Positions 27,971-37,183 of a stretch of 39,676 nt of DNA are shown here, one piece after another; position 1 is the stretch's first letter, and each line of letters starts with the position of its first letter. Below the pieces are notes generated by a model that searched no databases, was not told the origin of the DNA, and saw only the letters and a program-made list of their open reading frames with translations. The stretch is from Streptomyces sp. NRRL WC-3742 (GTDB lineage Bacteria > Actinomycetota > Actinomycetes > Streptomycetales > Streptomycetaceae), in assembly GCF_000720635.1 (NCBI RefSeq), contig NZ_JOCF01000075.1:1-39676 (forward strand). Direction: 5' to 3'. A program made the translations under genes and the position numbers.

Positions 27971-30900
27971 ATGCAGACCAAGCTGGACGCAGCCAAGGCC
28001 GAACTGCTCAAGAAGGCAGCCGCAGCCGCTGAGAACAGCCAGGTGGGGGGAGCGGCGCCGGGGGAGGGTCTGAGCAACGGTGCTCTGACCGCGTACCTGC
28101 ACCACTACTACCTGCACACCGCGCCCGAGGACCTGGTCGACCGCGACCCGGTCGACGTGTACGGCGCGGCCGCCTCCCACTACCGCCTGGGCCTCAAGCG
28201 CCCCCAGGGCACCGCCGAGGTGCGGGTCCACACCCCCTCGGTCGAGGAGAACGGCTGGTCCTGCGGCCACACCGTGGTCGAGGTCGTCACCGACGACATG
28301 CCCTTCCTGGTCGACTCCGTCACCAACGAGCTGTCCCGCCAGGACCGCGCGATCCACATCGTGATCCACCCGCAGCTGCTCGTCCGCCGTGACATCACCG
28401 GCAAGCTGCTGGAGATCCTCGACATCGACGCCTGCTCCCGCAGCAAGGCCGCCGGCACCGAGTGGCCCGCCGACGCGACCGTCGAGTCGTGGATGCACAT
28501 CGAGATCGACCGCGAGACGGACCGCGAGGACCTGCGCACCATCGAGACCAGCCTGCGCCGCGTCCTCGGTGACGTCCGCGAGGTCGTCGAGGACTGGGGC
28601 AAGATGCGCGACAGCGCGCTGCGCCTGGCCGACGAGCTGGCCGAGGAGCCCCCCGCCGCCCTGCCCGAGCAGGAGGTCGGCGAAGCCTGGGAGCTGATGC
28701 GCTGGCTCGCCGACGACCACTTCACCTTCCTCGGCTACCGCGAGTACGACCTCGTCGAGCACGAGGGCGAAGAGGTCCTCAAGGCCGTCGCCGGCACGGG
28801 CCTGGGCATCCTGCGCTCCGACCCGCACAGCCACGACAGCGCCCACCACCCCGTCTCCGAGGCGTTCGGCCGGCTCTCCGCGCCGGTGCGCGCCAAGGCG
28901 CACGAGAAGAAGCTGCTCGTCCTCACCAAGGCCAACAGCCGCTCCACCGTGCACCGCCCCGCCTACCTCGACTACGTCGGCGTGAAGAAGTTCAACGCCG
29001 CCGGCGAGCCGATCGGCGAGCGCCGCTTCCTCGGCCTGTTCTCCTCCGCCGCGTACACCGAGTCCGTCACCCGCATCCCGGTGGTGCGCCGCAAGGTGCA
29101 GGAGGTACTGGACGGCTCCGGCTTCTCCAGCGAGAGCCACGACGGCCGCGACCTGCTGCAGATCATGGAGACCTTCCCCCGGGACGAGATCTTCCAGACC
29201 CCGGCCTCCGAGCTGCTCTCCATCGCCACCAGCGTCCTCTACCTGCAGGAACGCCGTAAGCTGCGCCTCTTCCTGCGCCAGGACGAGTACGGGCGCTACT
29301 TCTCCGCGTTCATCTACCTGCCGCGCGACCGCTACACCACGCGCATCCGGCTGCTGATCACGGACATCCTCAAGGAGGAGCTGAACGGCGCCACCATCGA
29401 CTACACGGTGTACGCCACCGAGTCGGTGCTGACCCGTCTGCACTTCGTCGTCCGCGTCGCCCCCGGCACCGCGCTGCCGCAGCTCACCGACAGCGACATC
29501 GAGCGGATCGAGAACCGCCTGGCCGAGGCCGCCCGGTTCTGGATGGACGGCTTCCACGACCAGCTGCACATCGAGCTGGGCGAGGAGAAGGCCGCCGAGC
29601 TCGGCCACAAGTACGGCAACGCCTTCCCCGACGGCTACCGCGCCGACTTCCCGCCGCGCACCGCCGTCGCCGACATCAAGCAGATCGAGTCGCTGCACGG
29701 CGAGGGCGACTTCCGCCTGAACCTGTACCAGCCGGTCGGCGCGGGCGACGACGAGCGCCGCTTCAAGATCTACCGCGTCGGCGGCCCGATCTCGCTCACC
29801 GAGGTCCTGCCCGTGCTGCAGCGCCTGGGCGTCGAGGTGCTGGACGAGCACCCGTACGCGCTGCGCCGCTCGGACGGCACCACCGCGTGGGTGTACGACT
29901 TCGGCCTGAGGCTGCGCGAGGCCACCGACCTCCCCGACGAGGCCCGCGAGCGCTTCCAGGAGACCTTCGCCGCCACCTGGACCGGCAAGGCCGAGAACGA
30001 CGGCTTCAACGAGCTGGTCCTCACCGCCGGGCTGACCTGGCGCCAGGCGACGGTGCTGCGCGCGTACGCCAAGTACCTGCGCCAGGCGGGCTCCACGTTC
30101 TCCCAGGACTACATGGAGGACGCGCTCCGCAACAACACCCACACCACCCGGCTGCTGGTCAACCTGTTCGAGGCCCGGCTCAGCCCGAGCCACCGCCTGG
30201 GCGCCGACGAGCTGACCGAGGGCATCCTGGAGGAGCTGTCCGGCGCGCTCGACGAGGTCGCCTCGCTGGACGAGGACCGCATCCTGCGCTCCTTCCTGCA
30301 CCTCATCAAGGCCACCCTGCGGACCAACTTCTTCCAGCACGACGGCTCCGGCGCGTGGCACTCCTACGTGTCGATGAAGTTCGACCCGCAGGCCATCCCG
30401 GACCTGCCGGCCCCGCGCCCGGCCTTCGAGATCTGGGTGTACTCGCCGCAGGTCGAGGGCGTGCACCTGCGCTTCGGCAAGGTCGCCCGCGGCGGTCTGC
30501 GCTGGTCCGACCGGCGCGAGGACTTCCGTACCGAGATCCTCGGCCTGGTCAAGGCCCAGATGGTCAAGAACACCGTCATCGTGCCGGTCGGCGCCAAGGG
30601 CGGCTTCGTCGCCAAGCAGCTGCCGGACCCGTCGGTGGACCGCGACGCCTGGCTGGCCGAGGGCGTCTCCTCGTACAAGACGTTCATCTCGGCGCTGCTG
30701 GACATCACCGACAACCTGGTGGCCGGCGAGGTCGTCCACCCCGCCGACGTGGTCCGCCACGACGAGGACGACACCTACCTGGTCGTCGCCGCCGACAAGG
30801 GCACCGCGACCTTCTCCGACATCGCCAACGGCGTCGCGGAGTCGTACGGCTTCTGGCTGGGCGACGCCTTCGCCTCCGGCGGCTCGGCCGGCTACGACCA

Positions 30901-32917
30901 CAAGGGCATGGGCATCACCGCCCGCGGCGCCTGGGAGTCGGTCAAGCGCAACTTCCGCGAGCTCGGCGTCGACACCCAGAGCGAGGACTTCACCGTCGTC
31001 GGCATCGGCGACATGTCCGGTGACGTCTTCGGCAACGGCATGCTGCTCAGCGAGCACATCCGCCTGGTCGCCGCCTTCGACCACCGCCACATCTTCCTCG
31101 ACCCGAACCCGGACGCGGCCGTCTCCTACGCCGAGCGCCGCCGCCTGTTCGAGCTGCCGCGCAGCTCCTGGGACGACTACGACAAGTCGTTGATCTCGGC
31201 CGGCGGCGGGGTCTTCCCCCGCTCGGCGAAGTCGATCCAGGTCAGCGCGCAGGTCCGGGCCGTGCTGGGCATCACGGAGGCCCGCCTCACCCCGGCCGAG
31301 CTGATGAAGGCCATCCTCCAGTCGCCCGTCGACCTGTTCTGGAACGGCGGCATCGGCACCTACGTCAAGGCGTCGACCGAGACCAACGCCGAGGTCGGCG
31401 ACAAGGCCAACGACGCCATCCGCGTCAACGGCGACCAGGTCCGCGCCCGCGTCGTCGGCGAGGGCGGCAACCTCGGCTGCACCCAGCTGGGCCGCATCGA
31501 GTACGCGGCCGTGGGCGGCCCCGAGGGCAGCGGCGGCTGGATCAACACCGACGCCATCGACAACTCGGCCGGTGTGGACACCTCGGACCACGAGGTCAAC
31601 ATCAAGATCCTGCTCAACCAGGTCGTCGCCGAGGGCGACATGACGGTCAAGCAGCGCAACACCCTGCTCGCCGAGATGACCGACGAGGTCGGCCGCCTGG
31701 TGCTGCGCAACAACTACGCGCAGAACGTCGTCCTGGCCAACGCCGTCGCCCAGGCGCACAGCATGGTCAACGTCCACGCCCGGATGATCAACCGCTTCGA
31801 GGCGGCCGGCCGCCTCGACCGCGGCCTGGAGTTCCTGCCCACCGAGCGCCAGATCCGTGAGCGCCAGCAGAGCGGCCGCGGGCTCTCCCAGCCCGAGATG
31901 TCCGTGCTGCTCGCCTACACCAAGATCATCCTGGCCGACGAGCTGCTCGCCACCGACCTGCCCGACGACCCGTACTTCCGCACCGCGCTGCACGAGTACT
32001 TCCCCAGCGCGCTGCGGACGAGGTTCGCCGACGCGATCGACAACCACGCGCTGCGCCGCGAGATCATCACCACGCTGATCGTCAACGACACGATCAACCG
32101 CGGTGGCTGCACCTTCGCCTTCCGCCTGAAGGAGGAGACCGGCGCCACCTACGAGGAGATCGCCCGGACGCACACCGCGGCGCGGGCCGTCTTCGGCCTG
32201 GAGGAGATCTGGGCGCAGATCGAGGGCCTGGACAACAAGGTCCCGGCGCGCGTCCAGACCAAGATGCGGCTGCACTCGCGGCGCCTCGTCGAGCGCGCCA
32301 CCCGGTGGATGCTCAACAACCGCCGCCAGCCGCTCGACATCGCCGGCACCATCGAGTTCTTCCACGACCGGGTCAACCAGGTCTGGGGCTCGCTGCCCAA
32401 GCCGCTGCGCGGCGAGGACCTGGCCTGGTACGAGAAGGTGTACGGCGACCTCGCCGGCGCCGGGGTGCCGGAGGAGCTGGCCGTCCGGATCGCGGGCCTG
32501 TCCTCCACCTTCCCGACGCTGGACATCACCGAGGTCGCGGACCGCTCGGGCAAGGACGTCGCCGACGTCGCCGAGCTGTACTACGACCTGGGCGACCGCC
32601 TGCAGATCTCGCACCTGCTCGACCGCATCATCGACCTGCCCCGCACCGACCGCTGGTCGTCGATGGCCCGGGCCGCCATCCGCGAGGACCTCTTCGCGGC
32701 GCACGCGGCGCTGACCGCCGACATCCTGGCCTGCGGCTCCGAGGGCGCCACCCCGGAGGAGCGCTACAGCGCCTGGGCGGATCTCAACTCCACCCTCCTG
32801 AACAGGGCGAAGAGCACCCTCGACGACATAAGGGGTTCGGACAACTACGAGCTGTCCAGCCTGTCGGTCGCGATGCGGGTCATCCGCACGCTGCTGCGCA
32901 CGGGTTCGATGCGCTGA
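27971..32917 (+). CDS. gdh: NAD-specific glutamate dehydrogenase, large (180 kDa) type
   Basis: A 1648-residue enzyme that deaminates glutamate to 2-oxoglutarate and ammonia. Length and sequence fit the large NAD-GDH class first described in Streptomyces clavuligerus (about 1650 residues, AMP-requiring, catabolic). The N-terminal half has ACT-like regulatory segments (for example DFRLNLYQPVG and RVGGPISLTEVLPVLQRLGV). The catalytic core lies at about 835-1100, with GGLRWSDRREDFRTE, VPVGAKGGF (Lys near 876) and the dinucleotide-binding stretch VGIGDMSGDVFGNGML. ATG at 27971 has AGGAG 10 bases upstream. The gene uses no TTA, CTA or TCA codon. A hairpin follows the stop. Confidence 0.96.
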   Translation: MQTKLDAAKAELLKKAAAAAENSQVGGAAPGEGLSNGALTAYLHHYYLHTAPEDLVDRDPVDVYGAAASHYRLGLKRPQGTAEVRVHTPSVEENGWSCGHTVVEVVTDDMPFLVDSVTNELSRQDRAIHIVIHPQLLVRRDITGKLLEILDIDACSRSKAAGTEWPADATVESWMHIEIDRETDREDLRTIETSLRRVLGDVREVVEDWGKMRDSALRLADELAEEPPAALPEQEVGEAWELMRWLADDHFTFLGYREYDLVEHEGEEVLKAVAGTGLGILRSDPHSHDSAHHPVSEAFGRLSAPVRAKAHEKKLLVLTKANSRSTVHRPAYLDYVGVKKFNAAGEPIGERRFLGLFSSAAYTESVTRIPVVRRKVQEVLDGSGFSSESHDGRDLLQIMETFPRDEIFQTPASELLSIATSVLYLQERRKLRLFLRQDEYGRYFSAFIYLPRDRYTTRIRLLITDILKEELNGATIDYTVYATESVLTRLHFVVRVAPGTALPQLTDSDIERIENRLAEAARFWMDGFHDQLHIELGEEKAAELGHKYGNAFPDGYRADFPPRTAVADIKQIESLHGEGDFRLNLYQPVGAGDDERRFKIYRVGGPISLTEVLPVLQRLGVEVLDEHPYALRRSDGTTAWVYDFGLRLREATDLPDEARERFQETFAATWTGKAENDGFNELVLTAGLTWRQATVLRAYAKYLRQAGSTFSQDYMEDALRNNTHTTRLLVNLFEARLSPSHRLGADELTEGILEELSGALDEVASLDEDRILRSFLHLIKATLRTNFFQHDGSGAWHSYVSMKFDPQAIPDLPAPRPAFEIWVYSPQVEGVHLRFGKVARGGLRWSDRREDFRTEILGLVKAQMVKNTVIVPVGAKGGFVAKQLPDPSVDRDAWLAEGVSSYKTFISALLDITDNLVAGEVVHPADVVRHDEDDTYLVVAADKGTATFSDIANGVAESYGFWLGDAFASGGSAGYDHKGMGITARGAWESVKRNFRELGVDTQSEDFTVVGIGDMSGDVFGNGMLLSEHIRLVAAFDHRHIFLDPNPDAAVSYAERRRLFELPRSSWDDYDKSLISAGGGVFPRSAKSIQVSAQVRAVLGITEARLTPAELMKAILQSPVDLFWNGGIGTYVKASTETNAEVGDKANDAIRVNGDQVRARVVGEGGNLGCTQLGRIEYAAVGGPEGSGGWINTDAIDNSAGVDTSDHEVNIKILLNQVVAEGDMTVKQRNTLLAEMTDEVGRLVLRNNYAQNVVLANAVAQAHSMVNVHARMINRFEAAGRLDRGLEFLPTERQIRERQQSGRGLSQPEMSVLLAYTKIILADELLATDLPDDPYFRTALHEYFPSALRTRFADAIDNHALRREIITTLIVNDTINRGGCTFAFRLKEETGATYEEIARTHTAARAVFGLEEIWAQIEGLDNKVPARVQTKMRLHSRRLVERATRWMLNNRRQPLDIAGTIEFFHDRVNQVWGSLPKPLRGEDLAWYEKVYGDLAGAGVPEELAVRIAGLSSTFPTLDITEVADRSGKDVADVAELYYDLGDRLQISHLLDRIIDLPRTDRWSSMARAAIREDLFAAHAALTADILACGSEGATPEERYSAWADLNSTLLNRAKSTLDDIRGSDNYELSSLSVAMRVIRTLLRTGSMR

Positions 32918-32940
32918 CACCCGGCAGTGCCCTCGGTGGG

Positions 32941-32968
32941 GCCCGCACCTGGGAAACCGGGTGCGGGC
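32941..32968 (+). terminator. Hairpin terminator after gdh
   Basis: GCCCGCACC and GGTGCGGGC form a perfect 9-base stem with a 10-base loop, 23 bases after the gdh stop and before the lipoprotein start, followed by the pyrimidine-rich CTCTCTCGT. Confidence 0.72.
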
Positions 32969-33019
32969 CTCTCTCGTGCCTTGGATAGAATGATCGAATT
33001 CGACAAGGGGGGCCTTGAG

Positions 33020-33844
33020 ATGAAGATGAACCGCAGATCGGTTCGCGTGGTCGCTGCGAGCATGATGGTGGCGCTGGTCGTCGCCGGGGCGGGGGCCTGC
33101 TCGTCCGACAAGAAGAAGGACGACGCGGCTCCGGCAGCGGCCTCGGCGGCGGCCACCAGCAAGGGCCCGGAGGCGTTCGGCGCCGCGGGCTGCCGGGGCC
33201 TGAAGCCGGGCATCACCAAGGACGCGGCCCTGGCCGGGGGCACCCTGGAGACCGCGCCGGTCTCGCTGATGGACGGCTGCACCGACTTCGTCTACAAGGG
33301 CGGCCCCGCGCCGGACAAGGCGCGGATGGACGCCGAGGCCGCCACCGAGGCCAAGTTCAAGGACCTCAACGGGAAGGCGGACGCGGCGGCGGCCAAGAAG
33401 CCCGCCCCGGCGCCCACCCTGCCGCCGAACGCCTCCGCCGCCGACTCTGCGGCCATCGCCGCCCAGGCCGCGGGCTCGGCCCAGAACTCCGCCGCCGACG
33501 CCAAGCTGATGGCCGACGCCGCCCAGTCCAGCGTCGACATGCTGACCGCCCGCGAGACCAGGAACAAGGCGTTCGCCACCAGCGGCCGCGTCTCCTTCGC
33601 CACCTCCGGCCTGCGCGAACTCGTCGCCCCGTCCGACGCGAAGACCGCCGAGGGCATCGGCGTCGGCTCCACCACCGACGCCGTCCAGGCGGCCTACGGC
33701 TCCAAGGGCCTGGTGAAGGACAAGTACGGCAGCTTCACCCTCCCCGTCGAGGGCCAGCAGGGCTGGAACTACGAGTTCGTCGTGACCGACGGCAAGGTCA
33801 CCACCCTCGCCGTGGCCAACCGCACCCTGAAGTGCACCGCCTGA
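33020..33844 (+). CDS. Lipoprotein of unknown function
   Basis: A 274-residue lipoprotein with a basic start (MKMNRRSVR), a hydrophobic core and a lipidation Cys27 in AGAGACSSDKKK. The mature part is Ala/Lys-rich and has a helical middle section (about 95-185). The C-terminal part (about 190-274) resembles SmpA/OmlA-like or PASTA-free small lipoprotein tails only loosely: GIGVGSTTDAVQAAYGSKG followed by YEFVVTDGKV, a pattern also seen in other actinobacterial lipoproteins. I do not recognise a named family. ATG at 33020 follows AAGGGGGG. It converges on the winged-helix gene to its right, whose open frame runs into it. Confidence 0.82.
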   Translation: MKMNRRSVRVVAASMMVALVVAGAGACSSDKKKDDAAPAAASAAATSKGPEAFGAAGCRGLKPGITKDAALAGGTLETAPVSLMDGCTDFVYKGGPAPDKARMDAEAATEAKFKDLNGKADAAAAKKPAPAPTLPPNASAADSAAIAAQAAGSAQNSAADAKLMADAAQSSVDMLTARETRNKAFATSGRVSFATSGLRELVAPSDAKTAEGIGVGSTTDAVQAAYGSKGLVKDKYGSFTLPVEGQQGWNYEFVVTDGKVTTLAVANRTLKCTA

Positions 33845-34702
33845 CAGCCCGAACCGCATGACTGCGGCGGTGGTGAGCCCGTGCCCGCGTAGCGCCGCGC
33901 GCGCACGCGCGACACCGCCCGCTGTGGTGGCGGCGCCACCACCGACCGTGACGGTTCTGGCGCCGAGGCCCGCGCACGGGCGGCAGATGCCCGGTTGGGG
34001 CACCGGATCGTGGCACGTGGCGCACTCCGCGTACGAGGGTGGCGGCGCAGCCTGCACGGGCGGCATCTTGCGTCGGAGCCGGTCGCGCAGGATCGCCACC
34101 GGGGAGTGCAATGGTGAGGGCAGGCCGGAGAGCAGGGCATTGGCCAAATCGGTTGCCGTGCTGCCGCGTTCCAGCCACTGGACCACGAGCGGTGCCAGCT
34201 GCTGCGCCTCGGCCTCGCCGAGGCGCAGCCGGGGTTCGGGCCGGATCGCGCGGAAGAGCGCGGCCACCGCCCTGCGGGTCTGCTCGTCCGCTCGCGTCAA
34301 CTGGGCCGGGAGGGTGGGTACTTCTCCCGGGTTCTTTACCAGAAGACTGTCACGGAGGCCGGTCTCGGGCTCACCGGGGCCCGAAGTGCGGTCACTCGGT
34401 GGCGCCGGGCGCTGCGGAGTGTCGTATACCTGCACTTCGGTACGAAGTGTGCCGTTGGGCATCCGAACCGTCTCGACCAGGTAGTACCCGGCTTCCTTGA
34501 GTTCGTTGAGCGCCCGACGGATCGCGCCGCGCCCCTGCGTGCTGCTGTCGGCCATGTGTCGCCCGTCCTCGCGCCAGCCGTCGGGGCGGGAGAGGAGATC
34601 GGCGAGGAGGCCGCGAGCGGTGTAGCTGAGGCGACGGTCCTGGAGGAGGCTGTTCGGAAGTACGGTGAAACAGCGCGCGTGAGCGCTACGATGAATCTGC
34701 AT
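33845..34702 (-). CDS. DnaD/RepA-like winged-helix protein, no visible stop
   Basis: The protein-like part is about 270 residues: an N-terminal winged helix (HARCFTVLPNSLLQDRRLSY, then ARGLLADLLSRPDGW), an EVQVYDTP strand end, a Pro-rich linker, a second helical segment (EPRLRLGEAEAQQLAPLVVQ) and a C-terminal four-Cys zinc site (CATCHDP...CRPCAGL). It resembles streptomycete accessory helix-turn-helix proteins of plasmid-replication type, though a role is not shown. ATG at 34702 has AGGAG 12 bases upstream. Odd: the frame has no stop at the expected end (about 33.85 kb) and stays open across the opposite lipoprotein and gdh genes to 27875. The other two frames stop near 33798 and 33769, so a frameshift or a lost stop is likely. 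The left coordinate is arbitrary. Confidence 0.65.
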
Positions 34703-34861
34703 TGGGAGTGTCAGCTCCTGTGCCGGACCCCGGGGTGTTCCACCACCGCCGGGGTCTTCCATGTTCTGTTGATGCGGAAAGTAGCACAGCCACTACACGG
34801 AGTGCGAACCATTCGGAAAGTCCGCTGACCACGGTCTCTGTGACGGTGGGTGCGCCGCCGC

Positions 34862-35956
34862 TCAGGCAGCGGCGCCGTACTGACTGGTCAGCCGCCGGAC
34901 TTCGGCATCCTTGAATGCCTGCACCTCTTCTACGATCCCGCTCTTCGGCAGCTCAGCCACGGGGACGCAGAGGTCCATCCGCTGGATGCAGACGCCGACC
35001 ATGTATTCGCCCCGGTCGGTGAGGTACAGGCGGATGCCGTAGTAGCCCTCCTGGCAGTCCGTGTCATTGTTGAACCGGCACGACGTACAGGTTTCCGGGA
35101 GGCGCACGGGCAGCAGTCGCTTGACGTAGACAGCCCTGCTGCCGAGTGCCCGGTAGAGGGTGCGTTCGTCGGAGGTGCCAGCGGTGAACGTCCGAAGCAC
35201 TGGCTCCGCGCCGACCCGGTCGAGTACTGCGGAGATCGCCGCAGTCGACTCCGCGCCGTCCTGGATGCTGGTGAGCATCCGCACGTCCGCGAACTGGCCG
35301 TACGACTCGACCAGGTTGACGACCCGGTTCACGTGGGCCATGCCGGGAACGACGATGTTCACGGAGGCTCTCACGCCGTTGGAGACGGCGGCGCGGACGG
35401 TCTGCTCGGCAGCGCGGATCTTCGCCTCGGCCAGACCCCTGGACGTGAAGCGCTGGGACTGGACAGCCTGGAGTTCTTCCGCGGTGGTGCCGAAGACGGA
35501 GACGTTGACTCGGTTGAGGCCCGCTGTTGAGCAGTCCCGCATGACCTGTCGGCCGCGCTCGCCGTTGCTGGTCATTCCGACGCTGAGGCCCATTGCGGTG
35601 AGCGTCGATACCAGCACGGAGACCTCGGTGTGGAGAGTGGGTTCCCCTCCGGTGAGGTGGACCTCGTCGGCGCTGAACGCCTTCGTCACGGTTCGCACCG
35701 CGCGCCGGAAGGAGATGTCCGGGGCCATCCTCGCGGCGAGGAAGTTGACGCCGTTCGTCTCGCTGTAGATCGACACGCGTCCGGTCCTGCCGGGGCCCGT
35801 GGCGAAGGGCAGCAGCGTACGGCCCCGGTTGTCGGCGGTGACCGGGGTTCCCTCGTTGTGGCAGAACGTGCAGGCCAACCCGCAGTCGTCGATCACCTTG
35901 ATGCGGATGGTCCTGTCCCGGACTACCCGGGTCGCCGGTGGTTTGGTTGTGGGCAA
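34862..35956 (-). CDS. MoaA-like radical SAM protein
   Basis: A 364-residue radical SAM enzyme. The cluster-binding motif is CGLACTFC (C25, C29, C32), followed by HNEG as in archaeal-type MoaA, and the SAM-binding GGEP is at 103-106. The C terminus has five more Cys (290, 293, 301, 323, 330), including CTSC, arranged as for an auxiliary iron-sulphur cluster around a MoaA-like GIRLYLTDRGEY. The substrate is unknown; it is not adjacent to other molybdopterin genes. The start is TTG at 35956, chosen for AGGAG 8 bases upstream. It lies 13 bases behind the CYTH gene and ends the triad. Confidence 0.85.
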   Translation of the reverse strand: MPTTKPPATRVVRDRTIRIKVIDDCGLACTFCHNEGTPVTADNRGRTLLPFATGPGRTGRVSIYSETNGVNFLAARMAPDISFRRAVRTVTKAFSADEVHLTGGEPTLHTEVSVLVSTLTAMGLSVGMTSNGERGRQVMRDCSTAGLNRVNVSVFGTTAEELQAVQSQRFTSRGLAEAKIRAAEQTVRAAVSNGVRASVNIVVPGMAHVNRVVNLVESYGQFADVRMLTSIQDGAESTAAISAVLDRVGAEPVLRTFTAGTSDERTLYRALGSRAVYVKRLLPVRLPETCTSCRFNNDTDCQEGYYGIRLYLTDRGEYMVGVCIQRMDLCVPVAELPKSGIVEEVQAFKDAEVRRLTSQYGAAA

Positions 35957-35969
35957 GGCTTGTCTCCTG

Positions 35970-36503
35970 TCACTCGAAGATGAGCCGGGGGATCGCCTCG
36001 ATGTCGATCCCGTATCGGCGGTAGACCTTGGTCGTGTTCTCGCTCGTCAGCTCGGCCCGGGGAAGGCCGAGCACGGCTGCCGTTGCGTGGACGTGATCGG
36101 CGTTGTCCCCCTCGATCTCCAGGTACGGGGGGATCAGCGGCCATTCGTCGATCTCGATGGCCGCGCCGCCGAGGGTCCAGGAGGAGCGGCGGTTCTCCTG
36201 GTACGCCTTCGGCTGGTAGCCGAGCTTGCCGAGGAGCACGTTCATGGTGTCGAAGTCGTCGACGGTCGTCTCCGTTTCGGTCACGCCGTCGATCGCGTCG
36301 GAGTGGATCTCCTTGACGCACAGCGTGACGCTGGTGCCGATGTCACGGAGGCGGATCCAGGAGCCGGGCCGATCGGGGATGTCGTAGACGTAGCGGCGCT
36401 GGAAGCGGTCGGCTACGTGCTCGGCCCCTGCCTCGGTCAGCAGCGCTCGGATCTTCTCCGGCTCGACGTTGAGGATCTTTGCTTCGAACTCAGTTGCGGT
36501 CAT
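35970..36503 (-). CDS. CYTH-domain protein (class IV adenylate cyclase-like)
   Basis: A 177-residue complete CYTH tunnel fold. The signature E-x-E-x-K is E5, E7, K9 (EFEAKI); further charged strand residues are R51/R53 (IRLRD), K64, E76/E78, R105/R106, E117/D119 and E129/E131 (LEIEG), matching the pattern for binding a triphosphate and two metals. Known activities of the family are CyaB adenylate cyclase, thiamine triphosphatase and inorganic tripolyphosphatase; which applies cannot be told by reading. Its ATG overlaps the kinase gene's TGA by four bases. All key residues are present, so an active enzyme is expected. Confidence 0.88.
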   Translation of the reverse strand: MTATEFEAKILNVEPEKIRALLTEAGAEHVADRFQRRYVYDIPDRPGSWIRLRDIGTSVTLCVKEIHSDAIDGVTETETTVDDFDTMNVLLGKLGYQPKAYQENRRSSWTLGGAAIEIDEWPLIPPYLEIEGDNADHVHATAAVLGLPRAELTSENTTKVYRRYGIDIEAIPRLIFE

Positions 36504-37099
36504 TGAATGTTGCCTTCCTCGATGCTGTGCGGGACGCGCGAGCGAACGATATCGGCGATGGCGTGGGCCACCTCCTCAGGCGTGCGGCCGGTGCCGTCCA
36601 CACGGAGAAGGCCGAAGGCTCTGTAGACGCGGGAGCTCTCGGCTGTGTTGGGCTCCTCCCGCTGGTGCCAGGAGCTCAGCGTCCCGCGCTCGGCTCGCCG
36701 ACGGATCCGCTCTTGGCGAACCCGCTCGTCGACCTCCAGCAGGATCGGCACATTCGGGATGAAGGCCCCGTGCGGGTACTCCTGGGCCCACTCGTGCCCC
36801 ATGGCCCTGTGTGTGGCGATGGTGCGCGGGAAGTAGGACTCGACCACCACGGTTCGCCCGCTCCCCGTGAGTTCTCGGGCCGTCGCCGAGGTGATGTGGT
36901 TCGCCATCAGCCACCAGTGAAACCGGGCGGGCAGGATGCCGGTGGCATCCACCTCCGCGCGCATGCGGGGGAACGCCGGCAAGGCGTCGTGCGTGAGGTG
37001 GACGCCGTTGACGAGGGCCGCGACCAGCGGGGCGACGGTGGTCTTCCCGCTGGCGCTGAGGCCGTCGAGGGTGATGAAGGATCCTCGGGGTGTGTCCAT
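36500..37099 (-). CDS. P-loop nucleotide kinase, dTMP kinase-like
   Basis: A 199-residue P-loop kinase. The P-loop is GLSASGKTT (13-21), a LID-like Arg-rich stretch lies at about 127-139 (RVRQERIRRRAERG), and the thymidylate-kinase DRY motif is replaced by ESY (87-89, ESYFPRTIATHRAM). It therefore resembles dTMP kinase in fold, but the phosphate acceptor is uncertain. It could phosphorylate a nucleotide or nucleoside product for the partner enzymes. ATG at 37099 has GGAG 7 bases upstream. It is the first gene of the triad and its stop overlaps the CYTH start. Confidence 0.82.
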   Translation of the reverse strand: MDTPRGSFITLDGLSASGKTTVAPLVAALVNGVHLTHDALPAFPRMRAEVDATGILPARFHWWLMANHITSATARELTGSGRTVVVESYFPRTIATHRAMGHEWAQEYPHGAFIPNVPILLEVDERVRQERIRRRAERGTLSSWHQREEPNTAESSRVYRAFGLLRVDGTGRTPEEVAHAIADIVRSRVPHSIEEGNIQ

Positions 37100-37183
37100 G
37101 CGAACTCCGTTCCTCGGTCGATTCGCGGGTTGTGTATTGCGGCACTCGCCCCTCGGCCATCCCGGGGGGCGAGTGCCTCGGGG

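Noticed and set aside
34862..35956. Radical SAM protein as a prokaryotic viperin, given the neighbouring nucleotide kinase
   Set aside because: Viperins do sit beside nucleotide kinases, but this protein has the MoaA-type CxxxCxxC-HNEG and a C-terminal Cys cluster, not the viperin-type motif context or C-terminal region. A MoaA-like assignment fits better.
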